Origin: Marsupella aquatica | Taxonomy: Eukaryota > Marchantiophyta | Reading direction: 5' to 3' | Assembly (NCBI GenBank): GCA_973895155.1 | Contig: OZ316892.1 | Location: 21,266,001-21,330,000 of the forward strand | Length of the DNA: 64,000 nt | Shown here: one piece after another, positions 11,538 to 23,707 of the stretch | Position numbering within the stretch: position 1 is the first letter of the stretch | How the letters are laid out: each line of letters opens with the position of its first letter | Program-made: the position numbers and the translations under genes | Notes under the pieces: model-generated | The model's database searches: none | The model's input: only the letters and a program-made list of their open reading frames with translations | What the model was told of the DNA's origin: nothing

Positions 11538-13277
11538 CTTTACCCTTCTCAGAGTTCTCCAATCCGATGGTGAAGAGGAGGAAAGGACAAGTAGAGTCTT
11601 GAGTGACTCGTCCTTAGTACACCCCTTAAGTGCAAGACATAAGTAAGACGAGATTCCCCAGGAAGTCCTTCCAAGCCTACCGGCTGTCCATCTGATTGCC
11701 TGTTGATCTCCTCATCGGGCAGCACTAGCATGCTAACTGAGAAACTTGCCCACAGACGAGAGTAACTTGTCAGCCAATCGCTTCCACAACATCCGATTCC
11801 ACCGAATCCATCTTAATACGCTCCAAAATCCAAACGGCTGAGAAAGGTAAAGATCACCACCAGCCATCATTTCAGAAAGAGATCGTAACAAACAGTCTAC
11901 TACGAACTGAGAATGGCTCTATACGCACCTCCTCCTCGCCTGATCACATCGAGCGTCACGTCTTACTACAATGAAACTTCACGCGCAGGGAGCGAGGGTC
12001 TGAGAAGGTTCCCTGAAACGTCCAGGCCTACAGAGATTAAATAGGGAAGATGATTACGAAAGACAGGCAGGACGGCAGCTGCACGACAATTTCTACACAG
12101 GAAAAACCCTCAAGCTACGGAGAGTGATTATCACTCGGTGGTGAAGCACTGCGAAGGAAGCAGAAAGACCTAAAGGACAATGAATATCCAATGTATACGA
12201 GGCACGGTCCAAATTCAACCACAATCTCAATGCGGTAAAAATGGCGGGAGAGAAGCACGCTCGGACTTCTCCAGCTCCTAACTCGTAACCCTTCAGAAAC
12301 AGAGTAGAAAAATCGCGACCCTCGGTCAAGCACTCGGCACGATAAGGCCCCTCCGCGCGAGAGATGGGCGGGAACAAAGAAACAGTGCAAACGCAGAGAG
12401 GCTCCGGCTGCAACAGTTTGAAAGGTAGCTTAACAATCTGCGCCAGTTCGACGCAAAAGTAGCACGGCAACAGAACCATAAGAGGTGGCATTTAGATCCT
12501 CATACAGTGACGGCTTATTCCTTACTCGAGTGCCAGGGTACCTTTACGACACCTTGCACAAACCAATCTTATTCTAGCTCAATCGCACTTAAACCCTCGC
12601 GACGGAGATACAACCCCGCCATGCGGACGGCAGCACCAAGCTCAATAATGTCCCGTCCGTGCACACACTACTTCGGACGAACAAGCAGACCATGAACTAC
12701 ATTATCACCCGTTACAGCATTCCCACGGCGCCATAATGAGGGACCACCGCAGCGACCGTAGATAAATCTATCAATCAATCAATCCATCCATAGCGCGGAC
12801 CGGACCAGCCAATTCCGTCCCGTCCGCTCACTGCAACTGTTTTCGAGAAACGTACCAAAGGTGCCTGCACACACTCGACCGTTCACTCCAATCCCTCCAG
12901 TACCCGCCCTACGACATGCTCAAATCTCCTGCCGACGAAGAAGAAGTACATGAAAGAAAGAGTGGGAAGAAATGCGCATAAAGTGGTACTTCCCCGTCCG
13001 CAAACCAACGTATTAACCTCTTTTCTTTTCCTCTCCTCTCACTCACACGACCACTCACTCCCTCACCACGAAGTTCCGTCACTCAAACTCCTCTACCACA
13101 TCACTCAGCTCACTCAATCAGATCAATGCATCCAAAAAACAAAAGGAAGGACTCGGCACATACCATTTCCTCTGGGGAATCCTCCACCGACGCAAGACCT
13201 AATCCCATCCTGGCACCCGGTCTACCGCCTGCCCGTCTGTCCCCTTCCTCCCGTCCTCACGTCGCGCACTCCCGCTG

Positions 13278-13316
13278 GTCTCGTCTCGTCTCGTCTCGTC
13301 TCGTCTCGTCTCGTCT
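13278..13316. repeat. Pentanucleotide microsatellite (GTCTC)n
   Basis: About seven uninterrupted copies of GTCTC lie in the upstream region of the kinesin gene. This is a simple repeat; the ORFs that run through it owe their length to the repeat being free of stops. Confidence 0.9.
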
Positions 13317-13483
13317 CCTCGTCTGGTCTGGTCTTTCCTGTCCTCGTGCATTTCCTGCCAACTCCGATGCCACCACCGTGGGGTAGAGACTGAGAGGCCG
13401 AGCTGAGCTGAGCCCCGATTGATTGCTCGCTCACTGATCCCGCCAGTCTGACCAAAGACAGCAGCAGAGCGAGCAGACTACAC

Positions 13484-13507
13484 CAGCAGCAGCAGCAGCA
13501 GCAGCAG
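13484..13507. repeat. (CAG)8 microsatellite
   Basis: Eight perfect CAG units lie upstream of the kinesin gene. I see no coding frame that would make them polyglutamine. Confidence 0.9.
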
Positions 13508-13950
13508 GCACGGTGGGGCTCCTCAGAATGATCGTGGCGATCACAGAGCTCCGCGAGGACCGCAGCGTCCCACCATCACCACCACCATGGCGAAGCAGCG
13601 AGGAATGAAATTTCCTACGATTAAAATCCACCACCAGTTCCACACCGCTTGTTGGCTGGCTGAAAAGCTCAGCTCCCATCATCTCAGCTCAGCTTTTCTC
13701 CAAGATCAGATCGGATCACGAACGCATTTTGATCATTCAACAGAAAGGCAATTCGCGACTTCGGACTTCTTCGGTACAACCGTAGGAGTTCGCTCGTTCT
13801 GTTCTGTTCTGTTCAGTTCGGTTCTGTTGTGTTGTGTGAAAACAGAGGAATTCGAGGAAAACAGAGGAAGTCCGTATATGTGAGCAGTAATTTAAGTGGT
13901 ACAGTGGAAGGTCCGCAGCCTTTCTCGCGTGCCCATAATGACTCTGCCCG

Positions 13951-16900
13951 CGGCTCATGATTTGGATTTCTTGCTGAGTTAACTTTTAGTCATGGTTAGT
14001 GATTAGCCATCATGATCGGGATTTCCGCTGACGACCGGGGAATGCTGTGGTTACCGTACCGGGAACCACGTGAGAGTCCAGTGACTCACCGGCGATCACC
14101 CGCGCAGGTTAGTTTTTAACTGACTTCTTACTCTTTCGCCACTTGCGAATATCACCTAATGCGAAGGAGAAAATACTAAGAATATTATTCATCTCGCTTT
14201 ATTAGTCCCTCACCGTTGGATCTCTCTGGATTTCAGAACACGGTCAGATTCTTGCTAATGGGAGAGATTTCAAAACATTCGCCACTAAACAAACTACTCA
14301 TTTATTTTATTAGATTGTTTTTTGACCGTTAGATCTCAGTGGGTTAAGGTTAGTGTCAGAAACTTGCCAATGGGAGAAATGGAATTTAGCAAGTTTTGGC
14401 CACTTCAAAAAACGATAAAAATTCCCGAGGGAAATTTATTCGAGGAGACGGGGTAATTTTCAAATTTAAACAAAAAAAGTAGTTCGCAGGATTTATAAAG
14501 TCTCCATGTGCCAAGGAAGAGATGTACAAAATGTTTTTTGGCTGAACTTAAAGTTCAGCTGGTGGGAGCCCAAAATGGCTCCAAACTTTTTTTCTATGCA
14601 TACGTTTTCTCTACATACATTTTCTCCACATATGCTTTCTTCACATACATATAGAGGCACACAAATATATTTTAGTCACAATATACTCATTCTAACACTC
14701 TTTAGTTTGTATGGAATACTCAAGATCAAGACAAATTGGAGTACACAGAGAGTATATTGTATTCAACACAAATAAAAATACATTAAATGCTCCCCCTCAA
14801 TGTACGTGTGTACTTGATTCTCTCACCACTTAATGTCTTTATCTTTTAGTTATCAGAATTTCTTAATGCTTTTATATATTTCCCTTTGGGACCAAAGTCA
14901 CCTTGAAAAGGTACGACTCTTAAAGGGGCTTCCTTTTTATTTTTGGGTGAAATTGGTCACCTCGAAAAGATTTTTAAAGGGGCTTTTTTTTATAGAAAAA
15001 ACGATGAGTAAAGAGCATGCCGTATGGTTGATCTCATTATTTTATTTTCTTTGAGAATTAAAATAGATAGAGAATCAAGGGTATTTTAAAGAATTGGAAA
15101 ATCAAAAACACAAAAAGAGACATTTTTATTTTTTGGCCCGGATGGAGAATTACTTTAAGGGGAGAAATAATAAAGGTTTAAAGAATTTTTTCTTTAATTG
15201 CTGAGAGGTTTAAGGGTATTTAAGGGAGAGATTTTCAAAATGGTCTTTGTTTATATTTTTTTCTTGCTAGAGGGGGCAGACACTAGTTGAGTGTATCGAA
15301 CAAGCTAACCCCTATTCTATCTTAGAAGTGGGGAGCGATGAATGGTTTAAGGGTCTTTTAAGGGGAGGAACAATAAAGACAAATAATGGAGAGATTTCAG
15401 GTTTTATAAATCTTTCCTTTTTCTTGCAAGAGGGGGGTCAACATCAAAACAAAAAATGTGTTTTTATTCCTTTTGTGGACTTCTCACTCATTTTTCAACA
15501 TAGATATAGATTTTTATTTGAGTAATTCTAGAAGAATGGGTGGGTGTGCTTTTAATTAGGTTAGGTATGACATTAATTAGGAACTTAGAAATGATTAGCA
15601 TAAAAGGGAGAGTCTCTCAGTTCATTCTCCTCATTCTCTTCTCCTCTCATTGCTTATTCTTTTGCCTTTTATTGGCCAAAGCGACCTCATAGGGATTGGT
15701 GCCATAAGCGTTGCTTGCAACCTACCATTTGCCTAGGTGGTCGTGGAGGGACGCGCTCGATCATTAGGGTCGTTCATAGGTAGTTTTCTATCGTATTCTC
15801 TTGGACTAGTGCGAGTTTGCTCTAGCCGGTGGTAGCAATGACCTAGTCATTTGCTACAGACCTGCCTATAGTCACTTAATCTAGTACATTTGGCCCGACA
15901 TTTGGATGCAACTCTTTTTTGTTGGAGATATACTTTGGCTTTGTGTTGTCATCGATGGAGTGTTCTCGATGCATACAATGCTTGTTGCTTGAGAAATATT
16001 TTGCCTGCGAGCGTGTTCATCCTTTAGATGCTGGTCGATGCATACAATGCTTGTTGCTTGAGAAATATTTTGCCGACAAGAGTGTTTATCCTTCAGATGC
16101 TGGTTTGTATATACATCAACGAAAGGTTGACGATGAGAGGAGAAAAATATTAATTCTTTATGATTTGTTTCAGATTAGGTGGTGGACAATTTAGGGTTAA
16201 TTTAGGTTAGTCTTTTAGATACATTTAGGTTTTGATACATTTTTTCTCTTATCGAATAAAAATTACATGTATGAATTCTATTTCAAATTTATATTATTTT
16301 GAGGTATCATATTATAATGAATTATCTTTTCCTTGTATTTATTAATTTTTCTCAAATTTAAATGCAACCCCAACTTATCATGTTTTTGTACTATTGCGAG
16401 TCAAATTTGGGTCAAAGCATTTCAGGACCCGAGTTTTGAATCTGAGACCTCCCCTTCACGAGAGTGATCACTATACTAATGAAACATTCATGTATTGGTG
16501 ACAATAACTAATCAGTCACAAATTATAAAAAGTAGTTCAGCTTTTGTGACCAAACCCCTTTGGTCAGGGGCATTTTTATTAAAATCACGGGATAATGTGA
16601 CCATGAGAATGTGGCTAATAGACCCTGAGGCTTTGTGGGAAAATGTCTAAAACGATACCACTTTTCCTTCTCACCAGAAACCCACCCCCCCCCCCCCAAC
16701 GATGAAAAGAGGTGATAGATGAATCTTCTAGGAGTGGATTTCTTTAGTGACATGAATTTTTTTCTCGCCAAAGCAGCGTCACCATTTGTTTTATAAATTA
16801 AACAACAGACTAAAAGTCTCTTGCAATGAACGTCATTAAATGCAAAACCCTCATTTCAAGTGGTCAGATTTTAGAAATGTCGGGACCTCGAAATATGCAC

Positions 16901-18684
16901 TCCATGTCAGCATTCACCTGTGTCCATTGCTTTGCCATATAGTATGTAGAGATGCCATACCTAGCCCCAGAGTTCTTGTAAAACCATCTAGTCATTTCCA
17001 CTCACAATATGGTCAACATTGAGACAACAACGAGCAACCAGGTTCACGGAGGACAAAATAGTGAATTCTTTTGTTTTCTTACTATCATTATTGATTATTT
17101 GTGGTAATCACATTCACCAGGTTTTGCTTTGGGATAGGTCGTATGAAAAGAAAACAATTAATGAATGATGCAAGTTTTCATGCACTTTTTGAAACAAATT
17201 TGGAATTTTTTGGTATATTTTTGTATCCCCAAATAGTAATAAATTTCCTTAACTTCTACTTACTCAAGTAAACTCATTCAGTTAAAGTAAATCTGATGCG
17301 TGCCGACATTTCAAAAAAGGTTTTAAAAAGCTAACCATTGATTCCAATAACAAAAAATTTTGCACAACGTTTTGTCTCTGAGAAGTGTTCATCCATGTTT
17401 TGCAATGTTGTGCATCTTTTTGCACATAGGAATGGATCAGTCACGCATGGATAACCTTGCTTATGGATGTTTGGATACAGTAAAACACAGTAATTTTTCT
17501 AGGATAAGGCATGGAGGCCAAGTGAATTAAGCCAATTATGCCCCACTCAAGAAGTACGAAAGGCTCCAGAACCGAGTGAGGGCTGAGGAAGCCCTTCCAA
17601 GGGAACTAGCAAGAGGGGAAAAAAAAGCTCTAGATTCTGCTCTTGCATCTAACACAGGTTCTGCTCCAAACCCTCCCATATAGGTTAATGTGTTATGGGT
17701 CACACCACTTGTGTAGTAGGTCTAAAACTTGTGTAAAAAGATACATACATGAGTGTTTTCCTCTCCGGCAAGGTAGTTGAACATGTTGGGAGAAAACAAT
17801 TTCTGTGGGGAGAAAACAAGAGGGGAAACCCCCTATTTCGCGACACTCTCAAAGACAAAAGGAGCAATGCGAGGAATGGTCACACACCTACCCATTTTAA
17901 ATGTTGTTCTTTCAAGAATACACTTTTTTGTACAAATGTTCATGTTGTTTATTAAAAAATGTGTGGTCCATGAGGTGAGGTCAAACTTTGTGGCCGTTGA
18001 CTTCCATTTCTAGTGTCATGCACCTTTTCCAAAAACAATTCTGCCATGCAAATGCTTTTCCTTTCTTCAAGTATTTTTTTATCCCGAATGTTTCTATGTA
18101 ATAAAGTCCGTCTGTCTGACATACATTCTACAGTGTATAAGTACGTCCTCCAGTCCTCCTAGTTAGAAGGGCCGACCATGCACTTACGCACTGCCAACTT
18201 GCCAAGTAACTGCATGGAAAATTAAATATGCAGTGCCACACATGTGTTCCGTTATAGGTTGCCGGGAAAATAAGATGCAATAAAACATTATTATTAAATT
18301 TTTGAATTTTACTCTCAAAAATATCTTAGAGTACTTGTCATATCTTCATAAGAATTTTCTATACAACCTTCATTCTACAGACTGATAATATTACATGTAG
18401 TGTTAGTGATATATTAAATTGAAGAAATACACGGGGAAAAAATATTCTGGAATTAATTTTGGAATTAAAAATATTAAGTATTCATGAAAATACTCTCTGA
18501 TTTCCTGGAAAAAAAGGTATTTCCTGCAAGTCCTCCTACAACCTGGATAGCACCAGCATTGGTTTACTATCTACTCACAGATCTCATTAACCAAAATGTG
18601 ACCATTTTCCTCAAATCAAGCAGAATCTAACCTTGCTCTCATTTTTGTGGTTTCATCGACAATTCAATCTTCCTATTTCATAGG
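13951..18684. other. AT-rich gene-poor region
   Basis: This is long AT-rich DNA without a supported gene. A diverged direct repeat of about 110 bp lies around 14200-14410: a TTATTAG..ACCGTT(G/A)GATCTC block is followed by GTCAGA..CTTGC(T/C)AATGGGAGA twice. At 15600-15900 there is a GC-richer block that could be a decayed LTR or leader, but no PBS, coding gag-pol or paired LTR was found. A C-homopolymer sits at about 16683-16697. At about 17536-17685 (+) a short open stretch reads YAPLKKYERLQNR then AEEALPRELARGEKKAL, compositionally protein-like but lacking a start codon; it may be a transposon fragment. Confidence 0.4.
15967..16104 (+). repeat. 69-bp tandem duplication, in frame
   Basis: Two adjacent 69-bp units (15967-16035 and 16036-16104) share CGATGCATACAATGCTTGTT and GAGAAATATTTTGCC and differ at a handful of positions. 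The period is exactly 23 codons, and a small ORF across it reads RCIQCLLLEKYFA twice, but there is no other evidence that the ORF is a gene. Confidence 0.85.
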
Positions 18685-18689
18685 GTGGG

Positions 18690-19382
18690 TTACTTTGGGT
18701 TTACTTTCATTGAGCGCCTTGCACCTTTGGCCTTTTTGGGCGCGTGGACGATCGCATTCTCATTGTTAGCCGATCGTTTCCTTATTGAGAATCGACCTTT
18801 TTTACTTTTGTCTCTCATGGAGGTAGAGGAGGGTTCCTTCCCATTTCAGGTTCTTTTGCGCGCGGTGCGGTCATCATTACCAAATCCGGTTCGTGCTGTG
18901 TTACCTTCATTTCAGGAGTTTTATCCTTGGACCCCGTTCGTCTCCAGGCAGACCTTGCTGGGCGTATGCACGCTTTCACCATCTCCAGCATCCTCATTGA
19001 GGCACCCGACACGGACTGAGCTCGGATTCTTTCTTCCGGAGGGAAGGGCGCAGGAGGCTGGCTTCAGGCCAATCCAGTCATTCCTCATCTGCGGATGTCT
19101 TCTGTGGAGTTCTCGACAGCCATGCGTCTTCGTATGGGACTGCTCCACCCACTTCTTGCTGGTTTACCTCCTTCTTGTACTTGTGGGAAACCTTGTGATG
19201 CCACAGTTGTCCATCTTCTTCGGTGCAGTTTGGGAGGTGAAACCATTTTTGTTCATGACGCGGTGAGAGATGCGACTGCTCAGGTTCTCTCTGGCTCTTT
19301 GGTTGGCGTGCGTCGTGAGGTGGTGCTCGAGTTACCTGGTTCCCCATCACAACGGTTACGGGTGGAGGTTTCTTGGTTTTAG
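18690..19382 (+). pseudogene. LINE reverse-transcriptase C-terminal remnant
   Basis: The clearest part, at about 19050-19382, reads GGWLQANPVIPHLRMSSVEF, then TAMRLRMGL and LLAGLPPSCTCGKPCDA, then VHLLRC and FVHDAVRDATAQ. This order (short helix, 'xALRLRLGLP', a CxCG..H..C zinc-like motif, then HDxVRD) is what I know from the region following the RT domain in plant non-LTR retrotransposons. Upstream sequence from about 18690 in another frame (APLAFLGAWTIAFSLLADRF) looks like the preceding part, so at least one frameshift is present. No endonuclease, intact RT or poly-A tail is seen. It is a truncated dead copy. Confidence 0.6.
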
Positions 19383-19718
19383 AGGTTTCCTTTTGCTCAC
19401 TTCGTTTGCATTTGGTTTTATCCACTTGGGACCTCTTCTGTTTATTCTTTTGTACTCTACTTGGCCCTTTTTCTGCAAAAAGTTTGTTTTCTTTTGGTAT
19501 TCCAGAATAAATGAAAATCAATTACTTGACAGTAGTAGTTTTTCTTTTCATATGTGTGAAATGCAATACTAATCATTCATATTGGGAAACAAGTCACCCT
19601 TCACCTTACATGAACTAGTGGGCACAATCAAAGAAAACCATTTTACGAAGGCTACAGTAGTTACCTCTCAATGGGTCCCTTGTGGGTCCCCTTTTTTTTG
19701 CCCATGTTCATAAAAAAC

Positions 19719-20086
19719 TTAGGGCCACTTTACAAGACGGGCGCGGCAATTTGAGTGCTTTCTACCAGGGCTGTAACAGAGCCTAACTCTTAGTGGTACG
19801 GTAGGACTCTAGACCAATCCAAGGCAGGAATCCTAGGAGGAAGCGGGCTGCCCATTTTCGCACCTCCAGAGGTCCAATAGTCTAGCGCCCGGATGAGAGT
19901 CCCAAGCCGGCTGGCCAGAGCTGATCCATACCAGAATGCAGGTTCGGTTATTCCCGCAGCTCAACTTGCCGCGCCAGTCTTCTAAAGCAAGGAGTGCCCG
20001 GGCAGGCTGAAACAACGGTTGTGATTGATTCGATCATGAAAAAAGAGAAACTAAATTGCCGCGCCCGTCTTGTAAAGTGGCCCTTA
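19719..20086. mobile_element. PIF/Harbinger-type MITE with perfect 31-bp TIRs
   Basis: The terminal inverted repeats are identical over 31 bp: left 19722-19752 (starting GGGCCACTTTACAAGACGGG) and right 20053-20083. They are flanked by direct TTA trinucleotides (19719-19721 and 20084-20086), the target-site duplication of PIF/Harbinger and Tourist-like elements. The element is 362 bp and codes for nothing. Perfect TIRs plus the TSD suggest recent insertion by a transposase supplied elsewhere in the genome. Confidence 0.88.
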
Positions 20087-20538
20087 GACCTCCTCATGAG
20101 ATGCTTCTTTTCAGAGAATTGCATTAATTATCGTCAGACCTAGGTACATATTTTGGTTCAGACATTTACCTTTTGTGTATGAAAGTGTTCATCAATGTGC
20201 TTTAGATGAACCTAGACAATAGACACTAAACAGCCCCCACCGTCTTGTAAAGTTGTAAAGCTAGCCCCTCTTAGACAAAATAACAATCATTGCTTTCTTC
20301 GAAACGAAAAAGCAAAAAACCTTATGACCGAGGATTGCACACCGTGACCAGCTGGGAGTGTGGGACCGGCGCTTTCTTTGTTCGGTCGGTAGTGAGTGAA
20401 GCTTTCGATTTCCCACGGGTTGGGCCGGTAAGCTGATTTTTGGAAGATGCATCGGGTGATCTCAGCCTTCGATTGTCGATTTGGTGACCGCCTTGTGGAG
20501 GCACCTTCGGTCATCGCAATAATTGACCGGACGTCACC

Positions 20539-21030
20539 GGCTGGCTTTACAAGAATGAGCCGGCATTTCGCCTGCCGAACGGACCAGGCCTTCAAACCCC
20601 AATAATGGCATCCAGTTTTTGGATTCATTAAAAGTACACTCCAAAGCTTTCCGTTTTTGTGGTAGTAAGTACGTATGGAATTAATACGGTAATCACGTCT
20701 CGTGTCAAACCCTACTGTACCGTAATATTGTTTGGAGAATTTCCTTACAAGCTACCGAAATTATCCAAACACTTCAAAAGTTGTAAATTTCAAAAATACC
20801 CTTGCAATCTTTTTCTAGGCTAAGCTGTTGTTTTTCAAGGCGGGAAACTCCACCTACAAAATTGTTTGAGAAATTTTCGAACTTGCCTGAATACCGTGAA
20901 GTTTCGGCCCCTTTGTCTATATCAGTTTGATCCATTCGGTATCATATGGTAACAAGTGGCCACATATTTTAATGTGACCACTTGTTTGATGTGGAAAAAG
21001 CGAGACCGGCTCATTTTTGTAAAGCCAGCC
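20539..21030. mobile_element. Second inverted-repeat element with related TIRs
   Basis: GGCTGGCTTTACAA followed by a variable base and AATGAGCCGG (20539-20563) recurs in inverse orientation at 21006-21030 with one mismatch in 25. The sequence is clearly related to the TIR of the MITE at 19722-20083 (both read GG..TTTACAAGA..G..CGG). I could not find a convincing target-site duplication. A further degenerate end-like sequence (CCGTCTTGTAAAGTTG) sits at about 20241-20256. The interval also contains an imperfect palindrome with 15-bp arms at 20951-20965 and 20972-20986. Confidence 0.6.
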
Positions 21031-23707
21031 TCTGTCAGTCTTGGTTCTTTGGAATGAGTCAACAGTTTAGTGTTCTGAATAGGAGAGAATTCCAAGTTGG
21101 TTTACAATTGAGTTTGCATTCATGTAGTGTTTGACATTTTTCTCTTTCTATTTTCCATTTTTAAGTTTACATTTGCTTTTCTTTTTTCTGGTTAGGTGTT
21201 TGTCCACTTTGGAACTCTTTTCTTTCCTTTCCTTTCATTGTATTTTGTTTTTCCCTGAATTATACATTTTGGTGAGTTTTTCTCTTTACACTGAGTATTG
21301 AAGTATAAGCCATTGAACAAGCTGTCATATCCGTCACTCACAATTTGCCACAAAAAACAATGAACCAACAGACATGACTGATGCAGTATCATAGTAAAAG
21401 ATGAGTTAAAAGAGCTTGATGTTCAATCTAAGCAGATAGATTTGCTACAAATATTGAATATCCCAAGTTAGGGAAGTTGATGCTCCCACAAACCAATATG
21501 TTTTATCGGGTGTTTAATCTAATGACTCCAATGGATCATCTAGCACTTTTTGATACCCCCAAAAATGACCATTTCTGGAAAGAAAGTGTACAAATTGAGT
21601 CAAACAGAATCTTTCATAATGTCTATCAGACTATTTTGTCACACATTATGGTCCATGGGAGCTTCAATTTCCAAGTTGGAGTACCTCTACTCTTCTCTTT
21701 AATACTTTTTCACTGATAACAATGGGACAAATGAGCATAGTAATCATGACTCGAAACAAATCCCATTCAATCATCTATCAAAAGACCCCTTCTGCTGAAA
21801 AATATCAGTATCTCAACTAAATACTGGAGAAAAGTAAAAGTAGGAAATTAGAAGTCTATCCAAATATATTTTGCTGATAGTATATGTTTGATGTGATAGT
21901 AGTGCTCTACCCATAGGCCGGGTTAAAGGCTACTGAGCATCAAGTCTTGGTCTCACATAGGTATGCAACTCGAAGTAGAGGTTGAGCTACTACAAACACC
22001 TTAACAGGTACGCAGAGGGCCTAAGTAAGACACAATTAGAAACCCTTTGGATATTGTGGCTTTCTTGATGTTTGTATCAAGAATTTCATTACCATGGATA
22101 GTTGGGCTTAAGATACCTTCTTGCTGTGATTCATTGTTAGATTATGCAAATGCTAGCTATTATTATTCTAGTAACCTTCATTCTAACAATTCTAGCTCAA
22201 TTAGTCATGTTTTGCTTAGGGATTTACTTAGACCCTTAGATTCTATGGTACTGGTCTTTTGGTTTAGGGTAGGTCCAAGTACCTTCTGGAAGAGGCCTGA
22301 ATGAAAATGGCTCTGACTGTGATTAAATATTTCCATCATAAGCACAAATTAAGAGCCATTATTAGTGGACAATGATGGTTACTAGTCAATTCAAATACAC
22401 CTTCAAGACAATTTGGAAGGACGAAGACACTCTTGACTATTGTTATATAATGCACACTATAGTTATGGCCGGCACTCGATTTCCATCCCTTTGATGGATA
22501 AGAATGGATAGTCTCCACAAATATGAACAACCTTGACTTCATTCAAGAATGTCTGAATTTTCATACAAATTGACACTGTTCACAGGTCCGAATGACACCA
22601 TAGCTTTATCGTCCATTTTGTGATCTGAATGAGTGCATCCTTGCAACAAGCATCTTTCTGCAGTTAGTTTCATTCCTTTCTAAATTGAGACAATAAGGAA
22701 TTGGTTCTATGGCCAGATAATGTACTCATCCAGTTTCTCTGCATCTAATGTGATTGACAATGGGAAACAAAAACAGAGGATTATTCTCGTTTGTAAGAGC
22801 TACGAGCCTGCAAACCCTCTAGCTGTGTCTCAAAAGGTACGATCAACCCAATTCATCCAGAAGTTTCTTTGCACGTAGTTTACAACGCATACAACTTTTT
22901 TCAAAGTTTTGAAAACAGTGTTTTGGTAGATTTAATGATTTTTGGATATCAATATGGATCCAGTCATAAGTTTTGAAAAGATAACAGCGCTGGAAGAATG
23001 AATAAGTGTTGACTGTACATATTGCATGTATCTCCATTACCAATGGTGCTCAAGATCAATTGTCATCGAACATTTGAATTGGCACAAACTCAGGGTCAAA
23101 ACATAGAACAATAACAAGATTCTACAGTTTCAAATTCAAGGCTCTTCTCGTCTTCATGTCAAAGCCTAGCTCAATTTATGGCTTTGCAAACAATGTAATT
23201 GCTCTTTTTAACGGAGAAAAGTTCAATCCACATTCTTCCAATCACAAACAAACTGGGGTATAAATCAGTGGCATTCGTGCCAACTTGACATGTAGGTTGG
23301 TATCACAAGCAACAGGGAGAGGAAGAAGTTCACGAATTATGGAATGACCCGTTTGAAAATCGTGTCAAACTCCAAGCTTCCAAAGTTCCAAGGCTCAAAC
23401 TCACACCAAAGAATACAATCATTTATGTTTCTCTTCAAAACAGAATATAATGCGGGCAGCCAGAAGGAAGAACCAAAGGACTGGAGAACGCCAAAGGATA
23501 CATAGGGAGCTACTTGAGTTGGACTTGAAGAGCACATTGGAATTTTCATTCTTCATACATATATGTGATGAATGTGATCATTGCCCAAGCATGTGTGGAG
23601 GTGGAATATACAAACATGGATTACACTTATGACGAGAAAGGGCCACATTCAACTTCTGCAAGTGTGTCAAAGTGTTGATTAGGATACTAGGGACTGGTAC
23701 ATAATTA
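21031..23707. other. AT-rich intergenic region
   Basis: Only short ORFs in all frames and no recognised family. It should hold the promoter and 5' leader of the DUF1218 gene that starts at 23708. Nothing else is seen. Confidence 0.4.

Larger units (their letters stand above)
11538..13950. other. Upstream/leader region of the kinesin gene, with microsatellites
   Basis: This GC-richer segment (compared with what follows) precedes the kinesin start codon and probably contains its promoter and long 5' leader. Several short ORFs on both strands look fortuitous. It contains a GTCTC/TCTCG pentanucleotide array at about 13278-13316, eight CAG units at 13484-13507, and an imperfect GTTCT array at about 13795-13825. 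The leader may contain introns, but I cannot place them. Confidence 0.45.

Noticed and set aside
12950-13393. A 147-codon ORF and its overlapping partners
   Set aside because: Length is due to stop-free pentanucleotide repeats; no protein-like features.
15600-15960. Possible LTR
   Set aside because: No second copy, no primer-binding site and no gag-pol sequence could be found.
18685-19266. A 193-codon ORF with several hydrophobic stretches
   Set aside because: The LINE signature is in a different frame over the second half, and hydrophobicity here comes from T-rich codons; it is not treated as a membrane protein gene.
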